DNA from: Grifola frondosa
Lineage: Eukaryota; Basidiomycota; Agaricomycetes; Polyporales; Grifolaceae
Length of the DNA: 64,000 nt
Assembly: GCA_001683735.1 (NCBI GenBank)
Contig: LUGG01000014.1
Span: 620,001-684,000 of the forward strand
Direction of reading: 5' to 3'
The position numbers were made by a program, and so were the translations under genes. Within the stretch, counting starts at the first letter, position 1. The number at the start of each line of letters is the position of its first letter. The notes below the pieces were generated by a model that saw only the letters and a list, made by a program, of their open reading frames with translations, made no database searches and was not told the DNA's origin. This document shows positions 47,778 to 59,317 of the stretch, one piece after another.

Positions 47778-48463
47778 TGTTTATTATCACGTGACCGCGA
47801 CATGGGCGCTCGATCGCGATGTCGGGTCGTCGAGGGTGAAATTACAAGTCATAGATCATCAGCGATTTAACACTAGCTGTGTCGATGGAAGTTGAAGTTA
47901 TGGGCGGTTCCAACGATGCAATGAGAATAATACTATGGAGAAGTAAGCATCAAGTTTCAGTACAATGGAGACAGTAATTCTGAAACCGCTGCGTATTAAT
48001 GCTATGTATGTTCCTTGATATATATATCGTGAGTTATTCCCACCAGTCCCGAAATTGAACGCTTGTTGTCGATTGCACTGCCTTTCTGATGGTAGTTACA
48101 AATCTTCACGCTGACTCAAGTCAGCATCCTGGAATACTATGTTGCAGAAGAACTGAAGCCGATCTGTGAAGCGATGCATTGATCCAGGCTGTATCAAACT
48201 GCCGCCAATGCTTATATTTCGGATGCAATACGATTGCGAAACATAATTTAACGCTCAGTGAATTGAGCATGATTCGGAGAATAATAATTGATACAACTCG
48301 AAGACTAATATGATTAACTACTCGTAGAAATTATACGCGAAATACTACTATGTAATGTAGCTGAGAGTCCGTCAGAACTGTGTAGGTGGGCATGCGAATA
48401 CGTTAGCTATAAATACATATAATCCATGTCATGCTCTAGAAGTCCAACGATGAATGAATACTT
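47778..48463. other. AT-rich intergenic
   Basis: No ORF or RNA gene seen. Confidence 0.5.
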
Positions 48464-49578
48464 TCAACAATCAAACTCCAAATCGGTTGCGACGTCCTCC
48501 CAGGCATCCATCGTCCGCAAGACCTTGTGGCATTTGTTCCTGACGTCAGTGTATGCATCCCTTCCAAGAATGAGCCACAATGGCCATTCCCTGCCTTTCG
48601 CCTTCCCCTCTCCCTTGACAACGTCGACCACCAGCTCCATCGCCTTCGCCGGGTCGCCCTTCTCGTGACCCGCGATGGCCGCAAAACGGGCCATTCCGGC
48701 TTCGCGCATCTCGTCGTACGCGGGAACATGGCGGTTGATTGTGACGGGATAACTGTGTACACCTTCGGTACGGAAGGCCCCCGGGGCAACGATGAGGACT
48801 CGAATACCGAAAGGCCGCAGTTCGGTTGAATATGTTTCTCCAATAGCTGCGTCACATTAGAACGACATAATCCACCAAGTCATGTTTTTAGACGTACCAT
48901 GTATTGCGGCCTTCGATGCAGCGTAGAAGCCTGCGGGCTATGTAAGGAACCTGAGTGAGTGATGAACAGCCCCGTCATGGATTGGAAACAGCCTACCGAA
49001 GCTTCCGCTCTCCAAGCCGATCGACTACCAATTATCACAACTGTTCCCGCTCGCCTCTCCCGCATATGTGGGAGGATGGCATTTGTTACGTTCAAGACGC
49101 CAAAAATATTTGTTTGGAATTGTGAGAGGGCTGCTAATGATCTATATCCGGTATCACATCAGTCACTCTGGTAAACAGCTGTAGAATAATCGGCGCTCAC
49201 CCTCCCTCTTCAATGATGGCCTTGAGGCCGTATCCGGCATTATTGACAACGACGTCTATGCGGCCCCACATGGCGAGGGCCTCGTTAACTCTCTCTTGGA
49301 CAATTTCTGCGCAGTCCGAGATGTCGAGCTGCAATAGGCGCAGGCGGCGGCGCTCTGCGCCCATTGACGAGAACATGCTTTGCAGCTTTTCAAGGTTGCG
49401 GGCTGTGGCAACAACGCAATCGCCCCGCGCGAGGACAGATGCCACTAGACGCTTGCCAAAACCTGATGACGTTCCTGAAATAAGAAGCAATAGAAGCTTG
49501 TTAAGCTCCCGCCATCCAGACAGTATAAAAGATCTGCATACCGGTAATGAGCCAGATCTTCTGGTGCTGGGCGCCCAT
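48464..49578 (-). CDS. Short-chain dehydrogenase/reductase, classical
   Basis: Five exons (49578-49542, 49474-49201, 49141-48997, 48937-48898, 48846-48464) give an intact 292-residue protein. The Rossmann glycine motif is ITGTSSGFG, split by the first intron. NNAG is present (VVNNAGYG), the catalytic Ser region reads VIIGSRSAW, and the active site is YAASK (about Tyr157/Lys161). The C-terminal substrate region (LRPFGIRVLIVAPGAFRTEG) is of the type seen in fungal SDRs annotated as NAD(P)-dependent oxidoreductases. Absence of a leader suggests a cytosolic enzyme. No pathway neighbours adjoin it, so the substrate cannot be told. Confidence 0.92.
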
Positions 49579-50473
49579 GTTTATAGAGGATACTGTACAA
49601 GTGACAGAGGGATGTAGTAGTTTGACAACAGCCCATACAGCAGAGCTTTTAAAGCATAGAGTGAGCACTGGTTCGGATCTTGAGACGCTAGCCATGTCCG
49701 ATGTCAACATCTTGAGTAACTTTTTTTTGAACCCGACGCTGATACAGCCGCAGTGATGACCGAGTCAAGCCGCCAGCTGAGATCTTTCGTACTAGGCGAA
49801 ACGCAAGCGGCAGTGGAGATTGGCGCGCCGATGGTGACGGAAGCAGTGCCATTTCCTGTAAAGGTTTCTTCACAGGCACACACGGGAGCAGATGGCCACT
49901 CACTGCTCTGAACTGTTGTTGGTCGCATCATCCCGCAGGGCTTGAAGCACAATATTGTGAACTCATCATGAATTAATGATCAAACTTGGAACACGATGCA
50001 TGTGTGGCACTGTTCAGTGGTGTTTTAGAGCGGCGATGGAATTTCGCGAAGCTTCTCACGCCGTCTGGGAGGATTCAATCATTCATTACACAATCCAGGT
50101 GTCCGTGAACTTAACTTACAGTCATGCTGACTGGAGTCCGCGTCCTCCGAGTGCTGGAATCCAGAGGCAGTGGTCGAAGAGCAACCCAGAATTCGGCTAC
50201 GAAGAGTAGATAACTTACGTGTTTTGGCCGGAGGAGTTGTGTGGCATACTGTAGCGACCCCGGGTCGGTCGGACAGCGAGGCCTGACTTACTTCAAAGGA
50301 TAGCCACCGGGAACGGCCGCTTATGTAATCATGGTAAATCAAGCAAAAGCGAATAGGTCTCAAACAAATTTATTTCACCGGTTTATGGCAGCAGTCATTT
50401 GCGTTAACTACCAGTGTCGTACAACATTATTTTGGAACGTTTCGCCGGACTCCGTATAAATGACACCTGAGCT
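49579..50473. other. Intergenic
   Basis: SDR promoter side and 3' flank of the metallophosphoesterase; no supported gene. Confidence 0.5.
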
Positions 50474-51743
50474 TCAAGCGGTGTCGAACAAGTCGACAAT
50501 GATGGGCTGGAAAGGACCCTGTCCAAAAGGGATCCTGCCAGCGAAGGCTTCTCGCCGAGCCTTGTCGCCCATGGGCCAGTTTGCCGCATTCACAAATACA
50601 GTACAACCGCCCTGGTTGCCCGCGTCATCACCAGGCGTACCACTACTACGCCATTCTTGTAGCAATGCTCCGTGACCTTCGTGGATGTGGCCGAAGACGT
50701 GAACACGCGGACGCAGTTCAGGGAGGCGAGCTCTCAGGGCTTCACACCCCACATGGTCACCACCGACCGTCCTGTCAAGTATCTGGAAGGGCGGGCCGTG
50801 AGTGAGGCTGGGCAGTGGTCAGATAATGAGCTAATTAGGCAACCGAGCTACTTGCAGGATGTCAGTCTTGGGAAAACCGGCGATCAAGGCTGCGAGTGCG
50901 ACAACATAGCATGTGAGCTATGCTACTTTCGACTGGCGAAACGGGTACCTTCGGCCACTTCGCCACGCTCGCAGTTGAACGCCCAATTGAAGAAGTACGG
51001 CGACCACTGCGGATGACATCATGGCAAAGGCAAGAGTAAAAGTCTAGACGTTAAACTCGACTAGAGCATCGACTTACTGGTGATCCGTACACAGACCAGG
51101 TTCTGCCATCAGGTTTGGTCTGGAATTCAAATTTCTCGTCCTCCAAGTACGTAACCCGTGCATTTCTCGCACGCTCTCCTTTCACGAGGTCTCGAATGCA
51201 AGTGACATCCTATATAAACTGAATGAAGGATGAGAAACAGATAGGAGATAGGAACCTTACTTCCGGCTTGGATGAATGCCAACGATGGAAGTTCTTGATA
51301 TACCAATCGTCATGATTGTCAAGGGACAAATCATGGTTACCTGCAATAATTCTCATTGTCAAAAAAAATAATGCAGAACGTCAGTGTACCAGGCACAAAT
51401 AGAGCAATAGATAGACCTGAGCATGACTTATTGACACTAACATCTTGTGATGATGAGGCAATTCTTCGAGCCATTCCATCGTTTTCTCCATTTGATCATA
51501 CTTTCCTGTAGAAGTCAAATCACCGCCGTGAAGCAGGACGTGGCCATGTGGGACCGGAAAAGTATGGGTGTGTGTATCACTGATGCAGACAAATCTAGTC
51601 CACTCTGGAGACGGAAGAGGAGGTGGGTTGGAGATGTCATATCTCTCATGAACCACCACGGTGGGATAGGTCAAAATGGGATCATTTGACGTAGTGCTTG
51701 CGGCATCGATCCGAGGGTCAATATGCACGTCCAGATTGTCCAT
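50474..51743 (-). CDS. Calcineurin-like metallophosphoesterase (MPPED type)
   Basis: Six exons (51743-51442, 51351-51261, 51209-51078, 51006-50949, 50889-50856, 50807-50474) give 316 residues with no frame error. The metal-binding blocks are in order: CISDTHTHTFPVPHGHVLLHGGDLT (D-x-H and GD), IIIAGNHDLSLD (GNHD), LLTHGPP and VFGHIHEGHG (GHxH). The WSPYFFNWAFN phrase is typical of the MPPED1/2-like branch. These enzymes hydrolyse phosphodiesters with two metals, and the natural substrate in fungi is unknown. The intron between exons 5 and 6 begins GCAAGT, so it is a GC-AG intron. It is the only choice that joins TDI to LLTHGPP in phase. The gene is single, with no operon-like neighbour. Confidence 0.92.
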
Positions 51744-52260
51744 TACTCAGTGAGAGAGAGCTAGAAGAATGTTGTCCGAGGGAGTCTCAGTCCAACGCTA
51801 AACAAAGGCCTTGAAGTGACAGTCACGCGCAACATGCGTGACGTGGTGACGTGACGTATAGTATGTCACATTACTGGTCACAAATTGCTGTCTGCAGTGA
51901 ATGCTGTTACAGCTCGTAAGGAATTGGAAGACATGCGTACGGTGTTGTTCCCCCTTTTTTCTACTTCCATACCGCGAACTACGACAGAACTCTATGTGCT
52001 ACAACAGCACGTCTTAGTCCATTGTGAGCATGAGGCGATGTTCACTTCATCACGTCCACTGTCCAGGTTCCATCGTCTTCAGGAAGAATTACTTCAACCT
52101 GGTGTGTGAGGAAGATCCAACACTTATAGCTGTCAATCTGTTGTTCTCGCGAAGTTGAAGCCTGCAAAAGATTCGAGCTGGCGCGGGCTTTGCCGGTGAG
52201 TACAACATTATCCTCACACGTCTTGTCAGTGTCTGATCTAGGCATTGCCCTCTGCATCGA
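51744..52260. other. Divergent intergenic region
   Basis: Upstream of both the metallophosphoesterase (leftward) and the racemase-like gene (rightward). It contains GTGACGTGGTGACGTGACGT near 51839-51858, a repeated ACGTGAC motif that could bind bZIP or bHLH factors. Confidence 0.45.
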
Positions 52261-53424
52261 ATGTCTGAAGTACTGTCGCGTTCATTGGTACCACTTCCTC
52301 TCACTCGATCTTCAGTTCGGACTGCCCATGAGATCATCGGACCTCTGATACATCGTACAACAGTCTTCACATCCTCTTCATTGTCATCTTCTCTTCCAGG
52401 GGCAACACGATCTATTTCAAGGCAGAAAATCTGCAAAAGGGTGGTGCATTTAAATTCAGGGGCGCGAGTTATAGCTTAAGTTGCCTGACGGATGATGAAC
52501 TGAGCAAGGGCGTGTGCACGCACAGTTCGGGTATGTTCTCGGTGGTAACGCCGCGTTTCACCGCAAGCAGTCCTCCCATTAACGCATAAATAAAACAGGA
52601 AACCATGCTGGCGCGTTGGCGTTAGCTGCGAAAGAGAGAGGAATCAAATGTTTTGTAGTAATGGTGAGATCCCGTGTTATGAAACCCCACCAGTTGTTGA
52701 TGTACATATGTATGCTACAGCCGAACAATTCTTCACAACCCAAGATCGACGCTGTCCGATCATATGGAGCGGAGATTACGTTCTGTGAACCCGACGCGCG
52801 TGCACGAGCTGCGACCCTTGCGTCAGTCCAGGAGCGAACGGGCGCTACTTTTATACCTCCATATGACGCTGTGAACACCATCCTTGGACAAGGAACGGCG
52901 CTCTTGGAACTGCAGGATCAAGTGTCGGAGCCTCTTGCGGTTGTAGTCGCTCCCGTCGGAGGCGGAGGTCTACTCGCTGGTACGGCGCTCGCGGCCGAGG
53001 GGACCGGAGTCCGAGTATTCGGTGCTGAACCTGTTGGAGCGGACGACTGCTCCCGCGGCTTGGCGAAGGGTGTGCGGATAGAAGACGTTCAAGCCGATAC
53101 AATTGCGGACGGGCTGAGGACACCTGTCGGGGTGATCAACTTTCCCATCATCCAGCAGAAAGTGGAGAGAGTCATTATTGTCTCGGATGAGGTACGTGGA
53201 GTTAGGCTCGTGGCGCAGTTAAAATATTGATATGCCCTTAGGAAATCACAGAGGCGATGCGGCTCCTTTGGGAAAGACTCAAGCTTGTCGTGGAGCCGAG
53301 CGGTGCCACTGCTTTCGCCGCGGTAAGGAGCCAAACGTTTCAAGAGCTGGGCATCAAAGGTCCCATCGGCGTTATCATCAGCGGTGGTAACGTTGACCTG
53401 TCGAAACCTTTGCCATGGTTATAA
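52261..53424 (+). CDS. Serine racemase / threonine dehydratase-like PLP enzyme
   Basis: Four exons (52261-52530, 52599-52663, 52721-53191, 53242-53424) encode about 329 residues of fold-type-II PLP enzyme. LQKGGAFKFRGAS carries the Schiff-base Lys (about residue 65), SSGNHAGALALAAKERG the substrate/PLP Asn loop, and VAPVGGGGLLAGTALA the tetraglycine phosphate-binding loop. The end IGVIISGGNVDLSKPLPWL is typical of serine racemase. No C-terminal ACT domain is present, so it is the short, catabolic or racemase type rather than Ilv1. It likely interconverts or dehydrates serine/threonine in the cytosol. One frame break lies at GGGG 52399-52402; adding one G gives SLPGGNTIYFKAEN and exactly 330 codons. 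Confidence 0.9.
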
Positions 53425-54040
53425 TTCTCATTTTGTTTCTGATTTGTGAGTCTTGAAAATCGCAACCAACATTTGAAGGTGTTCTTTCTTTACTTAAACA
53501 TGTTTGACATGATGCGAACTCAGGGCGACGAGTTCACTGGGCGTGTCCCTCAAATCAATGTCATCCTTACTTCGTCATTGACGCGTTGCACACCGTCCTT
53601 GTACTCGCCAAGTACTCCATTACTCCAGATTTATATGTCATACCCTTCAATTGCTCTGTGCTGATATTATTTTGTTTCTTCAGCACACACATTTTTCTTT
53701 CCTTGTTATCTTCCCATGTTGCTCATATCCCCCTTCTACTATATATTTGTAACCTCTTTTATTGGTTGTCTGTCTTGTTTTTGGTGAGATGCATTCCGCC
53801 CCAAACTTCGATGCGAATTGCGGAACATTGATATGAATTCGTCTTCATTCTCGTCAAAACAAGCATGTATATTGAAGGACATCACGTATCACAAATAATG
53901 CTTGCATTGGCCACCACCAAGTAACAATTTGTACAAGAATGAAGCAAGTCATCGGATACGCAGGATCGTGAGAGTCGTGACAACCTTCGCCAATCGAATG
54001 GAGAAAGGAGGGGAGATAGCCTCCATAGCATTAATATCAT
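53425..54040. other. Convergent 3' flanks
   Basis: T-rich sequence between two convergent gene ends; no gene seen. Confidence 0.5.
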
Positions 54041-56280
54041 TCACTTGCCTAGGCTGGAACGAATAACGTTCTGAAGAGTGTACCCGTCATCCTGACAGAC
54101 GCCACTGATTAGTAGGATCTTTAAAAGCAGACAGGTGCGACTACTTGCCTGGTCGAGCGACCACGTAAAACATCCGGCCATTCCGTTCTGCTTCGCGAAG
54201 AGCGCCTTGTCTCCAAGGGAATAGGTGTCGTCATACGTGACGACGGTCGTACGCGCAACATCGAAGAGGAACTGGGAATAACACAGATCAGCAACATTCA
54301 CTTGAACCAGCAATATGGAGCATACCGGCGTATCGCTGCAATTGTCCCAGCCTGTCGACACGAAGACCATGAGACACTCGACACCCATAATAGACAGCGC
54401 AACGCACCCTCAGTGAACCCGTTCGCTTGCACATATGTCCCGCTCGACGTCTTCGTGAGCGCGCCGAGCGCCACGATCTGGTTGAATGGGATCTGCTGTC
54501 CGAAGTACGCGCTCAGGTCGCCCGCCGCGTTCAGCATGCACCGCAGGAGCCTTGCCCCTCTGGCGCGTATGTGCGCCATGCAACGGGTTGGGCTCCCCCC
54601 TCATCCTTCTTCGCCTTGCCCGGAACGGGACACGCGAGGCCGCCCGGGACGCCGTCCTTGCGCACGGGCAGACCGAGCACGCGCTCCTTGTACTCGTTGA
54701 GAAGGAAACCGGGTGGCGGCATGGCGATCTGCTCCAGCGTCGTGGCCGTGCTCTGCGACACGTACCCGTAGAGGGGCAGCCCGAGGACGAGCTTCGATGC
54801 TGGGAAGCCTGCGGCGGTCCACTGTGCGAGCGCGGCCTGTGCGCTGTATTGTGGGAGCTGCGCGGTGCCACAGAGATTGCCTAGAGGCGCGTTAGGACCA
54901 GGCGTAGCAGACGCGCCCCACACGTCATAGTTCCTGTGGAGAGAGAGGGGCTGTCAGAACTGTGGTTCGGGGACATAAAAGTCAGATGGGGCGCACATGA
55001 TGTTTGCGTATGTCATCTGAGCAGCGTAGGCTGAGACGTTGGTGAGCGGTTGACCATTCGACCCCGTGAGTGGCAGCTGGGTGACTGCTGCGGAGATGAC
55101 CTTGGAAGTGCCAAGTGCCGAGCGAAGTGAAGTGAAGAAGGACAGCAGATTGGCGGCGTCGGAAGAAGAGTGGGGATTGCCTGCACCGGATTCGCCTGGA
55201 TATTCCTGCGGGTAGGAATAGAACAGTGAACTTGCATTCTCAGAAAGTACAAGCGGTCATACCCAATCAATGTCAATTCCTGATGTCAACTTGAGTACAT
55301 TTATTGCGATGACAGAAGTTTACGAGGAATTACTAACCGTCGAGACTGTATGTATTCACCGCGCTCACACAGGCGTTGACGAATGTGGAACGGTTGGCAG
55401 ACGAGCTCATGGCTTGTGAAAACCAGTAACTTCCATCCCATCCACCTGCATATATCAAAAGAAGCTCAGCTCCGGTAAATGTTGCAGGGGGGAACAGTGA
55501 AATACCGATGGACAACACAACCTTGGTTCCATAACCGCTATTGTGGGCACTGCTTACCAAGGTCTTCAGGGTGGAAGTGCTTCCGGAATCGAACGTGAGC
55601 GTCGATGACGAATTTGGGGTCGCAAAAGCTGGGAACGATATTAAAAAGTGCTAAATATGCAACAATAAAGGGACAAAGAACATACCAAACAAAGAGAATG
55701 TCGAATTTAGAGAAGTCGAGGTTCTGTGGGGGATTGGAGTCTGCGGCCCAATCTGGGTAGTAAGCGGCAGCAATAGGTGTGGTGGCCGCAGCCGCCGTCG
55801 CGGACAGTCGAGACTGCGCCTGAAGTGCGGCCTTCCTCGACAACGTCGAAGGCAATGCATCCTCCAGGTTGAACTCCGCGGGAGTAGAGAAAGATGGTGA
55901 CAAGAACTCGAGGAGGGCTTTGTGCGCGCGGTACTGCGGCAACTGGAGCAGGTTTGAAAGGTATGCGCTCAAGCCTGCCTTGCGCTCGGCGATGAGCTGG
56001 TCGTCAATCCATGCGGAAGGAATAAAAGACGTGACAAGAATTCTCTTCGGAGGAAGCGATTCGGAATCGCGCAAGGTGTCGTGCAGCTGTACGAACTGGT
56101 GATGCAAGATTGAAATTATTACCACTAGAAATGATACGAAATAAAACACACCTCAGAGTAACGTCTAGGAACTTCTGTCGACTTGCCGTCCGTGGATGTT
56201 ACTCGGATAACATACAGCACATGGGGTCGGGGAACGGATGTGGTGGTATGCTTCGCAATGGATGCAGTGGTAATCGCCAT
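54041..56280 (-). CDS. PX domain-GH18 chitinase fusion
   Basis: Ten exons (56280-56152, 56095-55690, 55628-55506, 55445-55338, 55279-55263, 55205-54997, 54933-54408, 54351-54326, 54271-54149, 54091-54041) encode about 572 residues. Residues 1-115 are a PX domain: HVLYVIRVTST, then VPRRYSEFVQLHDTL with the phosphoinositide-contacting RRYSEF, and IAERKAGLSAYLSNLL. From about 155 a GH18 barrel follows: AAYYPDW, VVLSIGGWDGSYWFS, the catalytic DGIDIDWE (about 255-262) with its Glu, and FTWSLDQDDGYTLQ. The core active-site residues come from a 17-nt exon. There is no signal peptide, so it is probably cytoplasmic-facing and recruited to endosomal membranes, unlike secreted chitinases. The last intron is GC-AG (GCAAGT). 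One frame break lies at CCCC 54555-54558 (G-run on this strand); adding a base gives 573 codons. Confidence 0.88.
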
Positions 56281-57526
56281 GACTGGAGATGCTGAGGAGG
56301 AGGGTGGCGATAACACCACAGGTGGCGCCTCTTTAAATGCCTTTGGAGTAGGTAGTGAGGAGCGAGAGAATTGCAGAAATGGATCCGCTCAGACGTTGCT
56401 GTCAGGGACCGAATGCCCGGTATCCGCGGGACATGTGGATATGTTGACCATGTAGCATTGGGTGCAGTGCAGTGCTATCGCTCAGGGAGTGCGGTGATCG
56501 AACGTATGTACAAACCTTCTTCACCATACCGCAAACAGGCTCCGCGCTTTCCCACAGGACGTAGTATGTAGTCCAACACGTGCTAAACTCCTGCTGTCTC
56601 CGCCGCCACAATGGAAGCAGACATAAGGAGCGAAATACAAACTCGATACGCGTCGTTGAACGCACCTCAGGGAATTAATGCAACCGTCCGCGAGTCCATA
56701 ATTCGTCAATGCATGCGATTGTATCGGGCTTTACCCTCTAATCGCTTCGGGCCACCGAGAAGACACCACGAGGAGGACGCTTACAAGATCATCCGATAAG
56801 TTGCCTAGAAAGAGACAGCACTTCTGAGAGATTTGTGTTTCTGTCCCAGCCTCCCAGGAACGGTGATACAATATGAAGCGTGCAAGAGTTTTCAGCGCTT
56901 CAGGTGGAATCTGCACGTCCACTTTTTTGGACCGTGGGCATGACCACAGGGAAATCACAAGCGCACCCGTATTGATTACCCGTACGAGCTCCTGCAGTAA
57001 AGTCTCTCCATTCAGCGACGGAGATTCGAAGAATGCATTCTATATCCCAATCAGTAAGCATCTCCCCTTGAAGCTATGGTGTTGGCCCTCGCTCGCATCA
57101 TGCACCCATGACCGGAGAGAGAACCAACAGCAAGAACCCTGGGGCTATCTCACTGACCAGCTTCCACAGCATCAAATTGCAATGCGGGACCGGTCATGAG
57201 AGCAGTGGTCGTGTGACACGTCGAAGCCGCCAGAGACGCAAGCGCAACATGACAGAGGACGTAGATAGACGAGAATATCGATTATACGCACCTCAGCACC
57301 CTCAAAGGCGAGCTTTTATAGGCAAAAGTGAACAAGATTGAGGCTAATAGTGGCATGCAAGGGCGAAGCATCAAAGACGAATCAGGACGCTATCCGTGTC
57401 AAGGTCACGAGACTCAATTTGTGACCTGTCGCGTTTCTGCGTTACCCGACGCGTACTGCGCAGAGTAGTCACTCCACTTCTGTCAACCAGACAAAAGGTG
57501 AAAATACTTATCGCGTCAATAACGAC
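56281..57526. other. Intergenic, no supported gene
   Basis: Promoter space between divergent genes. Short ORFs such as 56731-56958 on the minus strand (VDVQIPPEALKTLARFILY) look protein-like, but I could not extend them across splice sites. Confidence 0.4.
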
Positions 57527-58870
57527 ATGTGCACATCAAACGGTACGAGAAAATCTATCGTAAGCCATGTCGCTGTCATACCCCTACACTGGTTGATTTT
57601 CGAACAGCCTCTGTTCGCCGACAGCGTCCTTCACATCGACCTTATAACTGAAATCATATTCTCATTTTGCTCCCCTGCAACGCTTTTTAGAACAGCAAGG
57701 ACATGTCACGTTGCCCGTCATGCTATAAATGCGTATATTCGTCGTGCGTTCAACATCAATCGCCACCTCTTACGATTTTTCTCGGACCCCCTCGCATTTC
57801 GCTCTCTACAGGCATGCACAGGTACTCTGATTTCTGGATCAAATGCACTTCAATTTTTCGACAGGTCATTCTACCCCTCCTCTGACCTCGACCTTTACGT
57901 GCACATGATGCATCGTCGCGAAGTCGGACGCTGGCTCATTGACGTGGGATACACGTTTGTTCCCGCTCCTCACCAGGATCCCGATTTTGAGATGGCAGTT
58001 GTAGAATCAATCTCATCGATTCCTGAGGGTATTTACTCGATGCCCGGGGTAGCAGCCATCCTCACGTTCACAAAACCGCTCCAGAATGACACTGAACTCA
58101 AAGTGCAACTCATTGTTGCCAAAAATACGCCCATGGAAGTTGTCTTGGGCTTCCACTCCAGTATGATTATATATCTTATAATAGCCTCATGTGACTAAGG
58201 CCATCCACAGCTTGTGTGATGAACGTCATTAGCTATGAAAAGGCATATTGCCTATTTCCAAAAGCAACCCTCGAGGAGCGTCGTTCCCTCCGAAGCTCGT
58301 CTTGCCTCGGCCATTCCAAGCGACGTTCCGAAGGTCTTGCGAAGTATGCGGAGCGTGGCTTTCAGATGCTCATGCATCTCCCGGCTCATGAGCTCGCTAC
58401 CGCACGCCCTTCCTTCCGGCTGGGCTGGCGCTGGATAGATGACGATGCCAGCTGGGTGTTGTCCCTCGACACCACCGATGTCACAACTCCACCTCCTGCG
58501 AATCCGAGCTCGCCCGCGATGACACACGATCCTGTGGTCGTGTGTAACTGGCAGGTGCAATACACGCACTCGAACGGCGTGGTCATGAATTTCGGCGTGG
58601 CGACGGGAGACGTACTGCGGTACCGCTACCTCATCACAGACGGCGATCTATTAGACTATCTGACACGGATACTGTCGACGAAGATGCGAGAAGAGCGGTT
58701 CAAAAAGCAGTCCATTCTTGAGGACTGGACATTGTAAGTCCTATTTCTTGTGGAACCTCCAGCATGCTAAGTTGTCTTTCAGCTGTGACGAGGAGCTGCC
58801 TGGGCTTTGCCGCAACTTTTTGCAAGACTTGGCCAGTCGACAGCTGGCTTCTTTTAGGTCGTACGACTAA
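57527..58870 (+). CDS. F-box-like / nucleotidyltransferase-like unknown
   Basis: Three exons (57527-58160, 58211-58733, 58783-58870) give an intact 414-residue protein. An N-terminal segment (IDLITEIIFSFCSPATLFRTARTC) resembles an F-box. A stretch common in Agaricomycete unknowns follows: GTLISGSNALQFFDRSFYP then SSDLDLYVH. The G-S-x-A and D-L-D-L-Y pattern resembles the GS...DxD motif of nucleotidyltransferase-fold proteins. The rest (LGFHSTCVMNVISYEKAY; YRYLITDGDLLDYL) matches the same unnamed family. If the fold is right it might transfer nucleotides, or it may be a degenerate toxin-antitoxin-like fold used as a scaffold; neither is shown. No leader or membrane segment. Confidence 0.75.
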
Positions 58871-59317
58871 GTGTTGCCCGTGAATATTAATTCTGGATCA
58901 TTTTCATTAGGGTCATCATGCATACTGAACCTGTTCTATGTTTCTCACTGCCCACTGATTCCATGCTAATCTTCAAACATGACGTGGTTGTTTAGAACCT
59001 TGGGCATGTGCATCCACTCTGCTTCGTATAGCCGTTTATACCAAGTCTCTCGACCGTGCCCTTGTCTTCTATTTATATGTTGTGCACTCAGCGTTCAGGA
59101 ATCTGCATGATGAAGCGAATGTTTACGCAGGTGACGAGCCGGCTCGCAATTATCCCAGATCTCCTCATTCACTAGTAACTAGTAACTGGTCATGCAACCT
59201 AAACAATTTCCCAAACGAGGTATACGTCACAGCGCTAGTAACGGTGGCTGAGTGACTTGTGCACATCGTTCGCGTCTGCATTGCGCGTTTCTGAGTTTAC
59301 TTGTCTCGCTGCTCCAC
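58871..59317. other. Intergenic
   Basis: 3' flank of the preceding gene and VPS41 promoter. Contains the short direct repeat ACTAGTAACTAGTAAC near 59171. Confidence 0.45.
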
